Below, piece by piece: positions 22,444 to 32,930 of a DNA stretch of 64,000 nt (its first letter is position 1; every line of letters starts with the position of its first letter). The stretch covers positions 15,502,088 through 15,566,087 of the forward strand of contig OX375883.1 in the NCBI GenBank assembly GCA_947359465.1, written 5' to 3'. The notes beneath the pieces were generated by a model. That model did not search any database, had not been told where the DNA came from, and saw nothing but the letters and a program-made list of their open reading frames with translations. A program made the translations under genes and the position numbers. This DNA is from Metellina segmentata (Eukaryota > Arthropoda > Arachnida > Araneae > Tetragnathidae).

Positions 22444-23338
22444 CCTATATCTCGTTTCAAAATTTTTTTTCACAATGAATGTACTTTGCGAATTGCATTT
22501 TTGAAATCTGCCGTTTGTTATTGACGAGAAAATGAATCTTAAATTGGATTCCGGCACTTCCATAGGCACCCATGTTAAATTCATAAACTTTGAGGGTAGC
22601 TCATTTATTCATAAATTACTGTATTAATCGGAAATTCTTATAGAATAATATTTGAATGCTTTTAAGGACTTTAACACTAAGTGTTTAATTTTTTTTAATT
22701 CACCAAATTATAAACTTTTTAAAAAGTTACACACAAATAATTTGAAATTTTTTACAATAAATATTTTAAAAAAAATTAGACATTTTTTGTCTTAATTTTG
22801 TTTTAAATTGTTTATAAGTGCCTCGTAAACAATCATAAAGAGTTTCAAGATTGTATCTCAAGTAGTTTTTGAGTAATGTGCCCCCAAACATGAAAGATGT
22901 ATGTTATGAGTCGTTCGTCGTGGTAATAGTGCATCTCTACTATGAAAAATATTTAAAAAACCTTTCAATAAACGAATTTCTACAAATGAGGTATCGTTAT
23001 AAAGATGACAATTCAAATTTTTATAGACAGCAAAAATCTCAAAAATTATTTTTACGAATTTTTAGCTGCCGGTCGCTTTTAAAGTAATTTTATGGACTTG
23101 GTTCTGCTCTATCTTGAATTTGGCTCAGTTTGCCCGCTTTCTGACCTTGCGTCTTAAAACCAAGATCAACCAACAGCCAAACCAACCCTCCGAAGGTCTC
23201 GAGATTTCCGAGTAGTGCTTTAGTGCTTTTAGTACACAATGCAATTAATGACTAAATAACCACATTCTTTTGGTTCATACAATTCGCAGATTTTTCTACA
23301 TTTGGATTATATATATTTCTGTTGGTCTTTTCGTTATA
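22444..23338. other. AT-rich DNA, no gene
   Basis: Poly-A/T-rich sequence. Position 23095-23175 contains a diverged copy of the dispersed motif ending AAAACCAAGATCAACCAAC that also ends the copy near 26575-26645. No coding evidence. Confidence 0.45.
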
Positions 23339-24217
23339 CACAGTCCAGTTACATTAATGTGACCACCTGTGAAAAGTCAGAATAACCACCTTTGGCAGAG
23401 CGGACCGCTGCGAGACGTGCAGGAAGAGAGTCAATTAGGTTTCTGATGATGAGTGCACCCAGTGAATGCCAGGAAAACATTCCCCGAACCATGATGCTCC
23501 CTCCTCCAGACTGGATCCTTCCGTCAACTGTTGCAGGGTGTTTGCTTTCAGACGTTTCACGCCGTATACGCCAACGTCCATCTGTCCGATGGAGCATAAA
23601 ACGTGATTCATGTGAAAAAGCTACCTGTCGCCACTCTGTGGCCGTCCAGTTGCGGTACTGGCGTGCAAATTCCAGCCTTCGTCGCCCATGAACAGCAGTC
23701 AACATAGGTGCATTAACCAGGCGTCTGCTGCGGAGGCCCATGCGCAGCAACGTTCGCTGAACCGTTGTTGAGGATACACTTTTGGAAGCCCCTTGGTTCA
23801 TCTGGGCGGTCAGTTGCTCAACAGTTGCACGTCTATTCGCCCGAACGCATCTCCGTAGCCTTCGTTCGCCTCTGTCATCTATAGTGGTGCACCACATGTG
23901 CCACGCCGCTGATTTTGGATAGGGCCATTTTGCCATGCACGGTATACTTTTACCACGGCGGCACGCGAACAGTTCACAAAATTAGCCGTTACCGAAATGC
24001 TTCCACCCTTGGCCCGAAAGCCAATAATCATGCCCTTTTGGGCGTCGGATAATCGCTACGTTTCTGCATTACGCCAACGATTGAAATGCTTTCCGATGCC
24101 CTAGGACATCCTTTATATACACTCCACTGCAATGTGCTGCCACCTACCTTTTGTGATTGCTTATTTCACGTTGACGTCGTAAGTAGGTGGTGGTCACATT
24201 AATGTGACTGGACTGTG
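23339..24217 (-). mobile_element. Tc1-like element, internally deleted
   Basis: Perfect-looking ends CACAGTCCAGT(T/C)ACATTAATG on both strands continue to TGACCACC, an inverted repeat of about 30 bp. TA flanks at 23337-23338 and 24218-24219. Length 879 bp, about half of an autonomous Tc1 element. The transposase remnant is on the minus strand. Confidence 0.9.
23349..24062 (-). pseudogene. Tc1-like transposase, deleted and shifted
   Basis: Tc1/mariner transposases cut and paste DNA at TA sites with a DDE/D catalytic triad. Reading leftwards from about 24062, an N-terminal HTH region (GFRAKGGSISVTANFVN) is in one frame. After a shift near 23930 the open frame from 23936 carries a second HTH (RRLRRCVRANRRATVEQLTA) and then the catalytic start WRQVAFSHESRF. 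The usual first aspartate (FSDE) is His here. After SIMVRGMFSWHSLGALII the frame jumps straight to the C-terminal RNLIDSLPARLAAVRSAKGG, so the segment with the second and third catalytic residues is deleted. The copy is inactive. Confidence 0.85.
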
Positions 24218-24229
24218 TATTAGAATTAT

Positions 24230-24470
24230 TTGAACAATTTCTATGGGTCCTATCTATAGATCCGAATCCTTTGAAATATTTCTATTGGACCTTTCTTTAA
24301 ATTAATATACTTTTGAAATATCTTTACTTAGAATAGTATAATTTGGAAAGATTCTGTTGGTCTTTTCCTTATATTAGAATCATCTGGAAAGTTACAATTG
24401 ATAATATCCGTAGATAAGAATCCTATGAAAACCTTCTATTGCACCTTTCCCTAAATTAGTACACGACCCT
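24230..24470. repeat. Degenerate ~40-bp repeat cluster
   Basis: Several modules of the AGAATC...TTGGAAAG type, related to 17160-17370 but with inverted module order. They sit between the two Tc1-type elements. Confidence 0.55.
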
Positions 24471-25022
24471 ATAATAATGATCCGGACGCCAGCGGATTTG
24501 CACAAAATCCGACTACTTGTTTGGGGGTGTTATTCCTGAAATGGCCTGGGACCTTTGCATCTTGTTCCTGGTCAATTGAACGCCCACGCCTACATGAACA
24601 TTTTGAACAGTCAGATTCTTCCTACGCTTTGGCAATTTTATGGAATGGTCGAATGTTACTTCTAGGACGAAAACACTCCGTGTCATGTTGTAGCCTCTGT
24701 CAAGCAGTGTTATCGTGGAATGGATGTAAAACGTTTTCCCTGGCCTGCTAAGAGTCCCGAGCTAAACCCCATAGAACATTTGTGGGACGCGTTAGAGCGA
24801 CGCTTACGGACCAGTGAACCACGTCCGAAACCTACAGCTGACCTCCGGCATTCTTGCAGCAGGAATGGATACAAATACCCATAGCTGTGTATCAAAGCTT
24901 GCTGAAAGTATACCCCGAAGGCCTGCTAGTGTAATTGCAGCACGTGGGGGACCATCCCCTTATTAAAGCATGTATTATATCCCTTATTCCATCACACCTT
25001 GCTGTCCGGTCCATTATTGTAG
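24470..25022 (+). mobile_element. Second Tc1-type element, truncated
   Basis: The left end TATAATAATGATCCGGACGC and minus-strand right end TACAATAATGGACCGGACAG form imperfect inverted repeats of about 25 bp. The element is about 550 bp and contains a decayed transposase C-terminal half. It is a different lineage from the neighbouring element at 23339. Confidence 0.6.
24515..24965 (+). pseudogene. Tc1-like transposase C-terminal half
   Basis: The translated pieces read NAHAYMNILNSQILPTLW, then FPWPAKSPELNPIEHLWDAL and ERRLRTSEPRPK. The SPELNPIEHLWD block is the third catalytic motif of Tc1 transposases (E of PIEH). In the expected second motif the sequence reads DENTPCHVV in place of DN.xxH. 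At least one stop (CYS*NG near 24536) and another before DEN interrupt it. There is no N-terminal half. Confidence 0.75.
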
Positions 25023-25280
25023 GGTAGAGTATATTTTTTATATATATTTTTCCTTAGAATATAATTATTGTAGAGAAAAGGTCAAAGCTGGTTTTGTCAT
25101 GCAGGGAAGACTCCAGGTGTGGTGTGCTAGATGGAATTATGGGTTTTAACCCCTCAATGGGTTAAAATAGTGGTTGGGATGAATAGAGCATACCACGGTG
25201 GTGACCCGTTTACCCATAATGTTATGGTATATCGCATATAATATTACATCTATACATTATATCAAACCATCTTGTATCTA
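25023..25280. other. No recognised feature
   Basis: AT-rich flanking DNA between a Tc1 remnant and a Helitron, with no coding or repeat signature I can name. Confidence 0.35.
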
Positions 25281-25634
25281 TCTATATATGTATAAAAAAG
25301 GATACGAGTGTGTGTATATTCTCTATACAAACCTACACCGTTTGACCAATCCACACCCAATTTGGAACAGTTATACTTTATAACATTGCGGAAAGCATAG
25401 GCTACTTATTTCCAGTCTTCAGACCCATTTGTAGCCATGAAAATTGGCACACAGGTAAGTGGCACACTAAAAGTGTCCCGCGAAGAAGCCCCAATTTTAA
25501 AATCTAATGTTTGTTTTCCTGCAATAAATGTACATGGATAAGGAAACACGTTCTTCAGGGTTTGTGAATGAGTTAACGCAAGGAAATGTCGCGGTCATAT
25601 TTGAAACTCGAGCAACGCCGGGTTTTTCAGGTAG
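25281..25634 (+). mobile_element. Helitron-like element (family D)
   Basis: It starts TCTATATATGTATAAAAAAG after an A. It ends CGAGCAACGCCGGG plus TTTTTCAGGTAG before a T, a Helitron-like 3' end with GTAG in place of CTAG. The same family is present at 60185-60966 (shared ACACGTTCT, TTAACGCA.GGAAATGTC). Confidence 0.7.
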
Positions 25635-26891
25635 TTATGTACACAACTGCACATTCAAAATAAATATTTTAAGATTGTCGGGTTCAGATGAATCTATGAA
25701 ATTCACAATGCCGATAACCTCGAGCCCTTGTTTCTAGCAACGGGTCTGAGCTCACTTAGCTTCAAGATAAACCTCTGATTTAAACCTTCTGAGACGCTCA
25801 CATTCATAATTCCACCAGGCTGCAGAACGTCAACACAGCTTTGACCTTCACGATCTTTTCAAAGGATTCTATTCCGAGGAAAGAGAAATAGAATCTTTCC
25901 AAAAGATTCTATTCCGAGCAAAGTAGAAACAGAACGATCCCAAAGCATTCTATTCTTAGGAAAGGAGCAACAGAGTCTTACCAAAGAACTATATTCCAAG
26001 GAAAGGAGTAATGAACTGGCGGATGCTGCAGCCGGAAATGTAGTTACTCCAATAAATATCCACACGATGTGTCGGACAACACGTCGGAGATCATGGTCGT
26101 TGATTGGAAAAATGACTGTAACCCACAGAGCATTAAAAAGCTCCTCAGCATCCGTCCAGACACTTCAGTATGGCCCAATCGCGGTGTTTCAATGTTCTTT
26201 TAAATCGTGTTCGAAATAGAAACACGCGTGTTACTCACAAGTATCTTTTACTAAGAAATGGCGCTTGTGCGTGGTTCCTTTTACTGTTCCTTTACTGTTC
26301 TATCCGTCAATACCTTTTCCATGAATTAATTTTAAACCTGAAGGATTTGATTGGGAGAAATCCCCACCCAAATCTTTTTTAATTTCTATATGCCAGAAAA
26401 TTCTTAAGTTCCATGTAATATTTTACGTTTCATATTTCATTGCATCAAAACGTTTAACTATCGTTCCCTATTTTGCTATTAACGACGATAATGTGTTGTA
26501 TTTTATAAATCGACCATTGATTGTTGATTAGAAAATTAATCTCAGTTATTTTTATTTATAATCTACTCGGTTGGGCTCTATCGTGTGTTTGGCGCTGCTT
26601 GTCCACTTTTGGACTTTACTGCGCCATAAAACCCTAATCAACCAACCAAGTAAAAGAAAAAGTAGAATTGTCTGGAAGGATTGACTTCCAAGGGAAGGAA
26701 CAATAGAATCCTTCCAAAGGATTTTATTCTATGGAAGAAACCAATAGAATATTTCTTTCTAAAAGTTGAAGAACCCATGGATTCTACTTCACCCCATAAA
26801 TGGCGGTTATTGTCTTTCTCTCTTGAAACCAAGAACTGCTTGACCTGCCCTCAGTGGCGGAGATCTTAGTTAACACTGACCTCTCTGTAAT
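25635..26891. other. Non-coding DNA with repeat clusters
   Basis: Position 25850-26015 holds four modules of the ~40-bp GATTCTATTCCGAGGAAAG repeat, and 26645-26770 two more. Position 26575-26645 has a copy of the dispersed ...GCGCCATAAAACCCTAATC motif. No exon is supported. Confidence 0.5.
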
Positions 26892-29482
26892 GTAGTATAA
26901 TAACAAACAAATAAAATAACAAATTTTTATGTATATTTCGTCTATTATATTGTAAGTGTCTTCACAATAGTACCTATAGACCTAAAATATAAATATGTTT
27001 TTATTTATTTATCTGCTAATTTACTAAATCTAAAACTAATGCTAAATCGTACCTTAGATATCTAATCGAAAAAAAAATATATACTGTACAAAAACAATTT
27101 AAAATGAGCACTTGCGTTCTTGTTTAAGTAGTTTTTTTTTATCTACTATCCTTATTACTCGTAATAGTCTTTGTCACTATCACTGCTTTTTAAAACAACT
27201 GGATCTTCACTTGCAGAAGTATCGTCATTTTTAGGCGGATTAATATCAGGTGACATAGGCTCCTCATACCACCTAACTTGGTATTTCAAGTTCCCTCCAT
27301 GACAGGTTGGTTCAATGTTTTTCAGAGGTTTGCACGATTTCAAGTCCAGGATACAGTATTGCTCCGCTTGATTTTTTGTTCCAAAGCAGCTTTTGATGGA
27401 GGAAGAAGAGTAGGATCAACAGGTCTTAGTTTTGTCAACGGTTTACTTGTTAGTAGAGGAGACGTTTTCTTTTTAAAAATACTGTATCTCACTTCTGATA
27501 CTGAGACGTACAAAGGATGGCCATGCATACTACATACAAATGTCTCTACACCAATCAGCAATGATTCACTCACCAAGACGGATTCTCCTGATTTAGCCAG
27601 ATTGTTTCGATGAGCCATGCTTTTAATGAGAATATTAAATGGTTTGATTTTATCTTGTCTGGTAAAAGCAGCAGTGTCATCTGAACCAGTCAAGGCGTGA
27701 TAGCCTGGGAGGCCGTCAGCTATTTCAATTCCTATTTATTTTGCTATCTTTGAGTCGCGTTGATATATCTTCTAGAATTGTTTGAAGATACACCACATTC
27801 AAGCTATAAGTGCGCATTCTTTAAGTTCTTTTGGTGATAGACCATTAACACAAAATATCTTAATCGTTTGTTCGCACCACAAAATTTTTACTCCATCATT
27901 TCGAGCCGTGTGTGTAACATGTTAATATGCCAAATTATCCTCGTATCTGTTTCATCGTGTTGGCAGGCAAGTTCTTTCACCTCATTTACGCCATGTTGTC
28001 GCCTATACATGTGGAATTGTATCAAATCTGTTCTACAGCATTATATAACGTTTTATTGCCTAGCAAGTGGCAATGTTTTGAAGATCTCCATTCCTTGCAT
28101 GAAAACTTAGTTAAAGATGTCTTGAACGATTCACTTTGTAGAGCCACTGAAGACTTTGTTTGAGTTTTTTGTTCAGGTCCAAACACTTTTATTCCACTCA
28201 TTAATGTTTTAGCATTAAGAATGTCATGTTCCGTATCCTTGATAGTTCGAATGCCATAGATATCAAACACAAAGTGAATTTTTCTAGCTTTTCCTTTACA
28301 GGTTAATACCATAAGGTTGCTATCAAGAGATCCATAGCTATTCGGGAATCAAATTTTAGGCAGGATGAACATGGCCTCAGAGACTATTGTGTCTACAGTA
28401 GCTGGAGCGATCAGATACGATAGCTTCTTTTTGAAGCTCTTCCAACTTATGCATCAGTTTTGATTTGTATGTTTTATTCAGGGAGCCATCCATTTGTTTA
28501 AGATCTAGGAGAAGTGGAGTAAGAGGATAGGCCAAAACATCCCTCTTGTCACACTTCTATTCAGAGGCAATATTGAGAAGTCTTGCAAAAAGATCACGGA
28601 TACATTTTACGAGATGGAGTTTTTTTTATCTGATCCTTGGATAGTTTTAGAAGCACACACAGAAGTACAGTTCATAACAATTTTTCTTGGTATTAGTTCA
28701 CCATTTCTTGGATCACTAGCATACAATGTTTTAACATTTTCAAAGGCCTCGGCTTTTGAAGTATGCACTAAGTAAATCTTTGCTTACTTTATCATCCCCA
28801 ACATGTCCATTGGATATGTTTCTAAAAGTAGTTTATCTGTCCATTTCTTCTAAAGGATATGAAAAGCACTTGAGTGAAGATATTAAACCCTCAACATTTT
28901 CGTTGTCTTTTTCAATCCGACTCTCTTGAAAAAACCTGTTTAGGGTCTGGTATCCTGGATACGCCACTGTCTTACAACAAACATAGTACTATTTTGCTCC
29001 TCAATGATCTAATTTTCATTTACATAGACATGGCTGAATCAAAGTTAGCAAACGCTGTAATGCCAGTAAGTCTTGTTGCCGCGGCAGCGTTCACTGTTTG
29101 TTCAAGAGCCCTTTCAACCGGTACTCGAGGAAAAGATATTTCAGAGCGTTTTACAGACACACCACCGTGAGAAAGAGCCTGTTTTGTACCAAGGCACACT
29201 GAGTCAATGTTTAGGAAGTTCAGAAGGTAAACAGTTAGCGAGCATAAATTACATATATATATATATATAGGATGTAATCTTCCGTATCATTTTTACTTAT
29301 TACATTAGCATTAAGATACTAGTAGGATTTAGCATTAGTTTTAATTTATTAGCAGTTTAATATTACTTTAGAGTAATCATAAAAACATATTTTAGAGATC
29401 TATAGGTACTACTTTGACCTTTTGACTACTTTTGAAATACATATAAAAATTTGTTATTTTATTTGTTTGTTATTTAGTCTAC
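26892..29482 (-). mobile_element. DNA transposon with FEN-like nuclease gene
   Basis: The left arm (26892-27064) and right arm (29296-29482) are inverted repeats of about 175 bp. They share TAACAAACAAATAAAATAAC, AAATTTTTAT, AGTACCTATAGA, ATATGTTTTTAT and AAACTAATGCTAAATC. Between them one decayed gene fills almost all the space on the minus strand. No DDE transposase, integrase or reverse transcriptase motif is visible. The outermost bases may be GTAG..CTAC and no target duplication is obvious. I cannot place the element in a known superfamily. Confidence 0.75.
27155..29235 (-). pseudogene. FEN/XPG-like nuclease-family gene, decayed
   Basis: Read from right to left, the conceptual protein (about 650-690 residues, broken by frameshifts and stops) has in order: HGGVSVKRSE and ERALEQTVNAAAATRLTGI (about 29100-29170), PRKIVMNC (about 28670), MDGSLNKTYKSKLMHKLEEL (about 28430-28490), IHFVFDIYGIRTIKD (28240-28277), HDETDTRIIWHIN (27920-27960), ND-stop-DIL (about 27853-27867), HALTGSDDTAAFTRQ (27650-27700) and an acidic C-terminus ending DKDYYE. 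I recognise this as a widespread uncharacterised animal family, usually with EADTR. The order VFD, E.D.R, D.D, GSD follows the metal-binding acidic residues of FEN1/XPG nucleases, which is my inference. Stops and shifts show that this copy is dead. Confidence 0.7.
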
Positions 29483-29508
29483 GTTTGTGATTATAATACA
29501 CTAGCCAC

Positions 29509-29600
29509 TGCGTGGCTAGCACGGCGTTGCCCGTGCTGTACTTTGTGGGGTTAGGTGTGTCCATTGTGAACGTTTGTAAACCACCGGTGTTTGCTACGCA
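29509..29600 (-). mobile_element. Helitron 3'-end fragment
   Basis: The minus strand reads GCACGGGCAACGCCGTGCTA and then GCCACGCAGTGGCTAG before T. It matches the 3' end of the element at 40121-40654 (GGGCACGGGCAACGCCGG, CTAG|T). The rest of that element is not recognisable here. Confidence 0.45.
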
Positions 29601-29699
29601 TTCCAATTTGGTTTGCTTCGCAAACCAACACCACGGATAACCCCGTGATGGCCTCGTTATTGTGAAATTGGAATTGCGAAGAGATCCAATTGGTGTGAC

Positions 29700-30030
29700 G
29701 TGATAATTTCTTGGAGAGTGGGGTGCCAGCTGAGGTGTTATGTTATAATTTGACCGTGGTTGTACACGTATATTTGCCTTATTGGATAAAACTTCAACCC
29801 TAGTTAATAGGTAGTTGTAGTGCTTGAGAACGTTAATTAAAAATTACCCAATTTTCTCGGATTCTTTCCTTAGGCGATTGATCCCGGACCGTAGTTAAGA
29901 GCCCGTTGAGTTGCTATAGTACGACGTTAATTAAAAATTACCTCGGATCTCAAAATTAGGGAATTAATCCCATACCCTCGTTAATAGCCAATTGTGTTGA
30001 TTTTGTGTGATGTTAATTAAAAATTTCCTC
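29700..30030 (+). mobile_element. SINE-2 fragment with repeated tail
   Basis: A SINE body fragment (TTGGAGAGTGGGGTGCCAGC) is followed by three successive tails. Each has a variant of GATCCCGGACCGT, TAGCCCGTTG..TTG and GACGTTAATTAAAAATT, at about 29755-29850, 29857-29940 and 29941-30030. The tail has been tandemly duplicated in situ. Confidence 0.65.
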
Positions 30031-31143
30031 AGATTTCAAATTCACTGAAATTTTTAATAAATACATGTAGAATTTCCAAACATTTTAAATGTTGCCTATT
30101 TTTATTCTCTTAAAGGTTTAAGAGTTGTTGGGCTTTAAACATTCACTGTGAAACAAAAAACTCTTAAAATGTACATTTCAGGGTAAATATCAGGAAAATT
30201 ATTACACTTACGAACTATATTGGTATTGCATAATACACACACAAGGGTTATTTCATTTCGAGCAGTAAAAGAAAATAACAATGCCCTACGACGCTTCATT
30301 CAGGAGCTAGGTTCGTTCATGAAAAGTGGCACATTTAGGCGCTTCAGCCATATTGATGACGTCATTACTAGGCCCCCCACCACTTGCCAACCTTGAGAAA
30401 AAGCCTTTTTTGAAGACAGTAGGTTATGGGTACTCTTAATCACCGACCCAAGTTTATGGTAAACTCGGGTAAATAAAATGTGTTCTACCTCTTGGGTTAT
30501 AACCAATTCAAAAGATATTGCCCCCCGGCTGAAGTTTCTCTTCGTTAAAAAATTTCATAAGCGTCAATCTGTCTGCCATTTTGTTTTCGTTGAGGTCCAC
30601 GCGATAAGGTATCCGACCGTTGCCACTTTTTCAAAGGTAATTCTTCCTGCCATTACTTAATCGCTTTCGAGAGGAATCGCCGAGTCCCGTGAATCGCAGC
30701 AGCAGCAGCATCGGGGTAAATCTCCGGTTGTCCTTGGGTGAGATGAGCGCAAGGCCGAATTCCGATTCTTCCTCGCGGGTGAGAAGTGGGAGCTATTTCG
30801 GGGCCCGTGTTTGGCAACCGACTCCGAAAGGTGCTGTCAGACGATCGGAGGAACACTCGACCATCGACTCTCCAGCGATTCCTTTCACCAAACTTCTTTT
30901 TACACCGTTGTGATAGTGAAATATGAGCGACTCCCCAGTCCAACGAGCATGCAGGACGATACGAACAGCGTAAAGACTCCGATTCAACTGACTCACTGCG
31001 TATCATGAAAAGGATGGCATCAGACATTTGAACTGATCAGAAATACGTAAACAGGAAAGAGTAATGTAAACACATGGAACTCGTAAATCCTTATGTAGGA
31101 AAGAGTAATATAAAAATTGGCGATTTACGACACTCATTAATGT
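30031..31143. other. Unassigned DNA with GC-rich island
   Basis: Position 30600-31010 is clearly richer in G+C than its neighbours and starts with a GCAGCAGCAGCAGCA tract. Overlapping frames are open on both strands (for example 30653-31027 minus), but I recognise no domain and no convincing splice border. It may be an untranslated exon, a promoter region or old repeat. Position 30300-30480 is also distinct in composition without a match. Confidence 0.35.
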
Positions 31144-31227
31144 TAACACTTGTAGTTTCACTCAGTAATATACTGAACAACGAAAATAAAATCGACGCCA
31201 CCAAGAAAGAACTGTTTAGGAGAACTG

Positions 31228-31805
31228 TTGGACTCGATCCACTTGGGTGCTGACTGGGGACGAATAGTCTTTAGTGACGAGTCCCGTTTCCAACTGTGTC
31301 CTAACGACAAACGCATACGTTTCTGGAGACGTTCAGGAAAGTGTGGGGATCCTGCCCTTACTATTGCTTGCCACACATGCCCACAACAGGGCGTTAGGGT
31401 TTGGGATGTCATCTTCTTTGACAGCCGGACCTCCTTGGTAGTCATTTCTGGCACACTTACAGCACAGCAGTACGTAGACGACATTCTACTTTACCCGTTC
31501 CTTTTGCGACAACCCGGACTTACTTTCCAACAAGATAATACCCGGTCTCACTCTGCACGCGTTGCTATGAATTGTCTTCAAGCTTTCCCAACACTTCCTT
31601 GGCCAGTTAGGTCTCATGATCTCTCTCCCATAGAGCATATTTGTGACTTTATGAAAAGGCGATTGCGACCATCCCAGAATGTTGACCCTTTAGCCCGACA
31701 GTTGGAGACAATTTGTCAAGAAATTCCGGGAACAATTTCAGTCTATGCCACGCCGGGTAACAACCAGAGGTGGAGCAACGCTTTATTGCCTTTCTCTCTC
31801 TGTAA
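31228..31805 (+). pseudogene. Tc1-like transposase catalytic domain
   Basis: The frame is open for about 190 codons and contains all three catalytic motifs of a Tc1-type DDE transposase: FSDESRFQL (residues about 15-23), FQQDNTRSHSA (about 99-109) and LSPIEHICDF (about 130-139), with VRVWDVIFFDSRTSLVVI between. The N-terminal paired HTH domains are absent, and the reading frame starts mid-protein. Near the C-terminus a shift after GTISVYAT leads into MPRRVTTRGGA in another frame, and the SINE then cuts it off. Acidic residues are intact, but the truncation makes it non-functional. Confidence 0.85.
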
Positions 31806-31808
31806 CGG

Positions 31809-32135
31809 GCCGACCAACTGGTTTTGTGGTTAAGGTATTAGCCTCTAGTTCAGAAGGTTCCTGGTTGGAATCCAGGTCCGGGCATGGATGTTTGAAAGCG
31901 TATGGTGTTGAGGCGGCTGGTGCACCTTAAATCGGTCGTGGCCGAAAGTCGTCACGTTGGGAAGGTGTGGAAGTTTGGAGAGTGGGGTGCTAGCTCAGGT
32001 GTCCGGCCATCTGACCGTGGTTCAAAATTACGAGGTGTTGTCATTGGATCTTTCCCTTGAGGTACTAATCCCGGATTGTCGTCAATAGCCCGTTGTGTTG
32101 CTCTAGTACGACGTTAGCTAAAAATTACCATTACC
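31809..32135 (+). mobile_element. SINE-1, 11-bp TSD, inside Tc1 copy
   Basis: A full-length, diverged SINE-1 (GCCGACCAACTGGTTTTGTG) with tail AAATTACCATTACC. Duplications CTCTGTAACGG (31798-31808) and CTCTGGAACGG (32136-32146) match at 10 of 11 bases. Confidence 0.9.
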
Positions 32136-32384
32136 CTCTGGAACGGTCAAAGTCTGAAATAAATCATTCAATTCTTCTGAAATTTTAATCGTTTGTTTTT
32201 CTGTGTATGTACTTCACATTTACCCATTTCTATCGCAATCGGACAAATCCTTCTTGGTGCGTCGATTTTTTTGTCGTCGAGTGTATTAACACAAGTGGTT
32301 TCACTCAGTAATATAAGAACTTTCGAAGGAAATATATGCAACATACACCGAAAAACCTACCCATATGCACCCTAACCATCGATG

Positions 32385-32460
32385 ATCGTTGTTGGTTGAT
32401 TGGTTTGGGGTTTTATGGCGCAAGGGCCATATTTGACCATGGACCGATGATTGGGACCAT
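32385..32460 (+). repeat. Dispersed GGCGCAAGGGCCAT repeat
   Basis: The best-preserved copy of a motif GGGGTTTTATGGCGCAAGGG followed by CCATATTTGACCA. Other copies or decayed versions are at 3970-4035 (-), 6318-6350, 26575-26645 and perhaps 23095-23175 and 55140-55190. It is probably the conserved core of a family whose ends I cannot define. Confidence 0.5.
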
Positions 32461-32547
32461 AGATATTGGAACTGAAATGCAAATATTATACTTAGCTTTG
32501 GACTACCTGAGAATTCAACCAGATTTGTCAATTCCTTTTCCCTTGAA

Positions 32548-32823
32548 GGCCGCGGTGGCCAGTTTGGAAAAGCAAAGGATTAGCAATAGGAGTCCATCGT
32601 ATACAAAGGGGGGTTTGTGCACGTTCAATCTGCCGTGTTCAATGTCCTCCTGTTACCGTGGTGTGGACGTTTGGAGTGCAGGGAGTTGACCTCGTCATCT
32701 GACCGTGGTTCGAAATGACGAGTTGTTGTCCTGGAGGTGTGATTTTTCCCTTCCAGTTTGATCCCGGATCGTCACCAATGGCCCGTTGTGTTGCTCCAGG
32801 GCGATGTTAATTAAATACCAACC
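32548..32823 (+). mobile_element. SINE-2 copy
   Basis: The head is GGCCAGTTTGGAAAAGCAAA, then AGTCCATCGTATACAAAGGG, TTGTGCACGTTCAATCTG, the shared body and the tail GATGTTAATTAAATACCAAC. A truncated SINE-1 head (32850-32930, GGTCTGGTGGTTAAAGGG plus GGTTCGAATCCGGG) follows. Confidence 0.75.
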
Positions 32824-32930
32824 TGATTTAAAAAATAAGTTTCATCCCATGTGCCCGGTCTGGTGGTTAAAGGGTTGCCTCTAGATCGGAGGGTTCCTGG
32901 TTCGAATCCGGGTCAGTGTATAGATGTTTT

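Larger units (their letters stand above)
31173..32286 (+). mobile_element. Tc1-like element split by a SINE
   Basis: Ends near 31173 (CGAAAATAAAATCGACG) and 32286 (minus strand GACAAAAAAATCGACGC) form short inverted repeats extending to ACCAAGAA. Just outside, direct copies of TAACAC..GT.GTTTCACTCAGTAATATA lie at 31144-31172 and 32287-32315 (26 of 29 identical). That is much longer than the 2-bp TA duplication expected. A SINE-1 interrupts the element at 31809-32135. Confidence 0.7.

Noticed and set aside
27278..27613. Plus-strand 111-codon open frame
   Set aside because: It is antisense to the HALTGSDD...C-terminal part of the same transposon gene.
28874..29170. Plus-strand 98-codon open frame
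   Set aside because: It is antisense to the nuclease-like transposon gene, whose conserved ERALEQTVNAAAATRLTG segment lies on the other strand.
30300..30506. 68-codon minus-strand frame ending in NVPLFMNEPSS
   Set aside because: It looks distinct in composition, but I cannot connect it with a family or splice sites.
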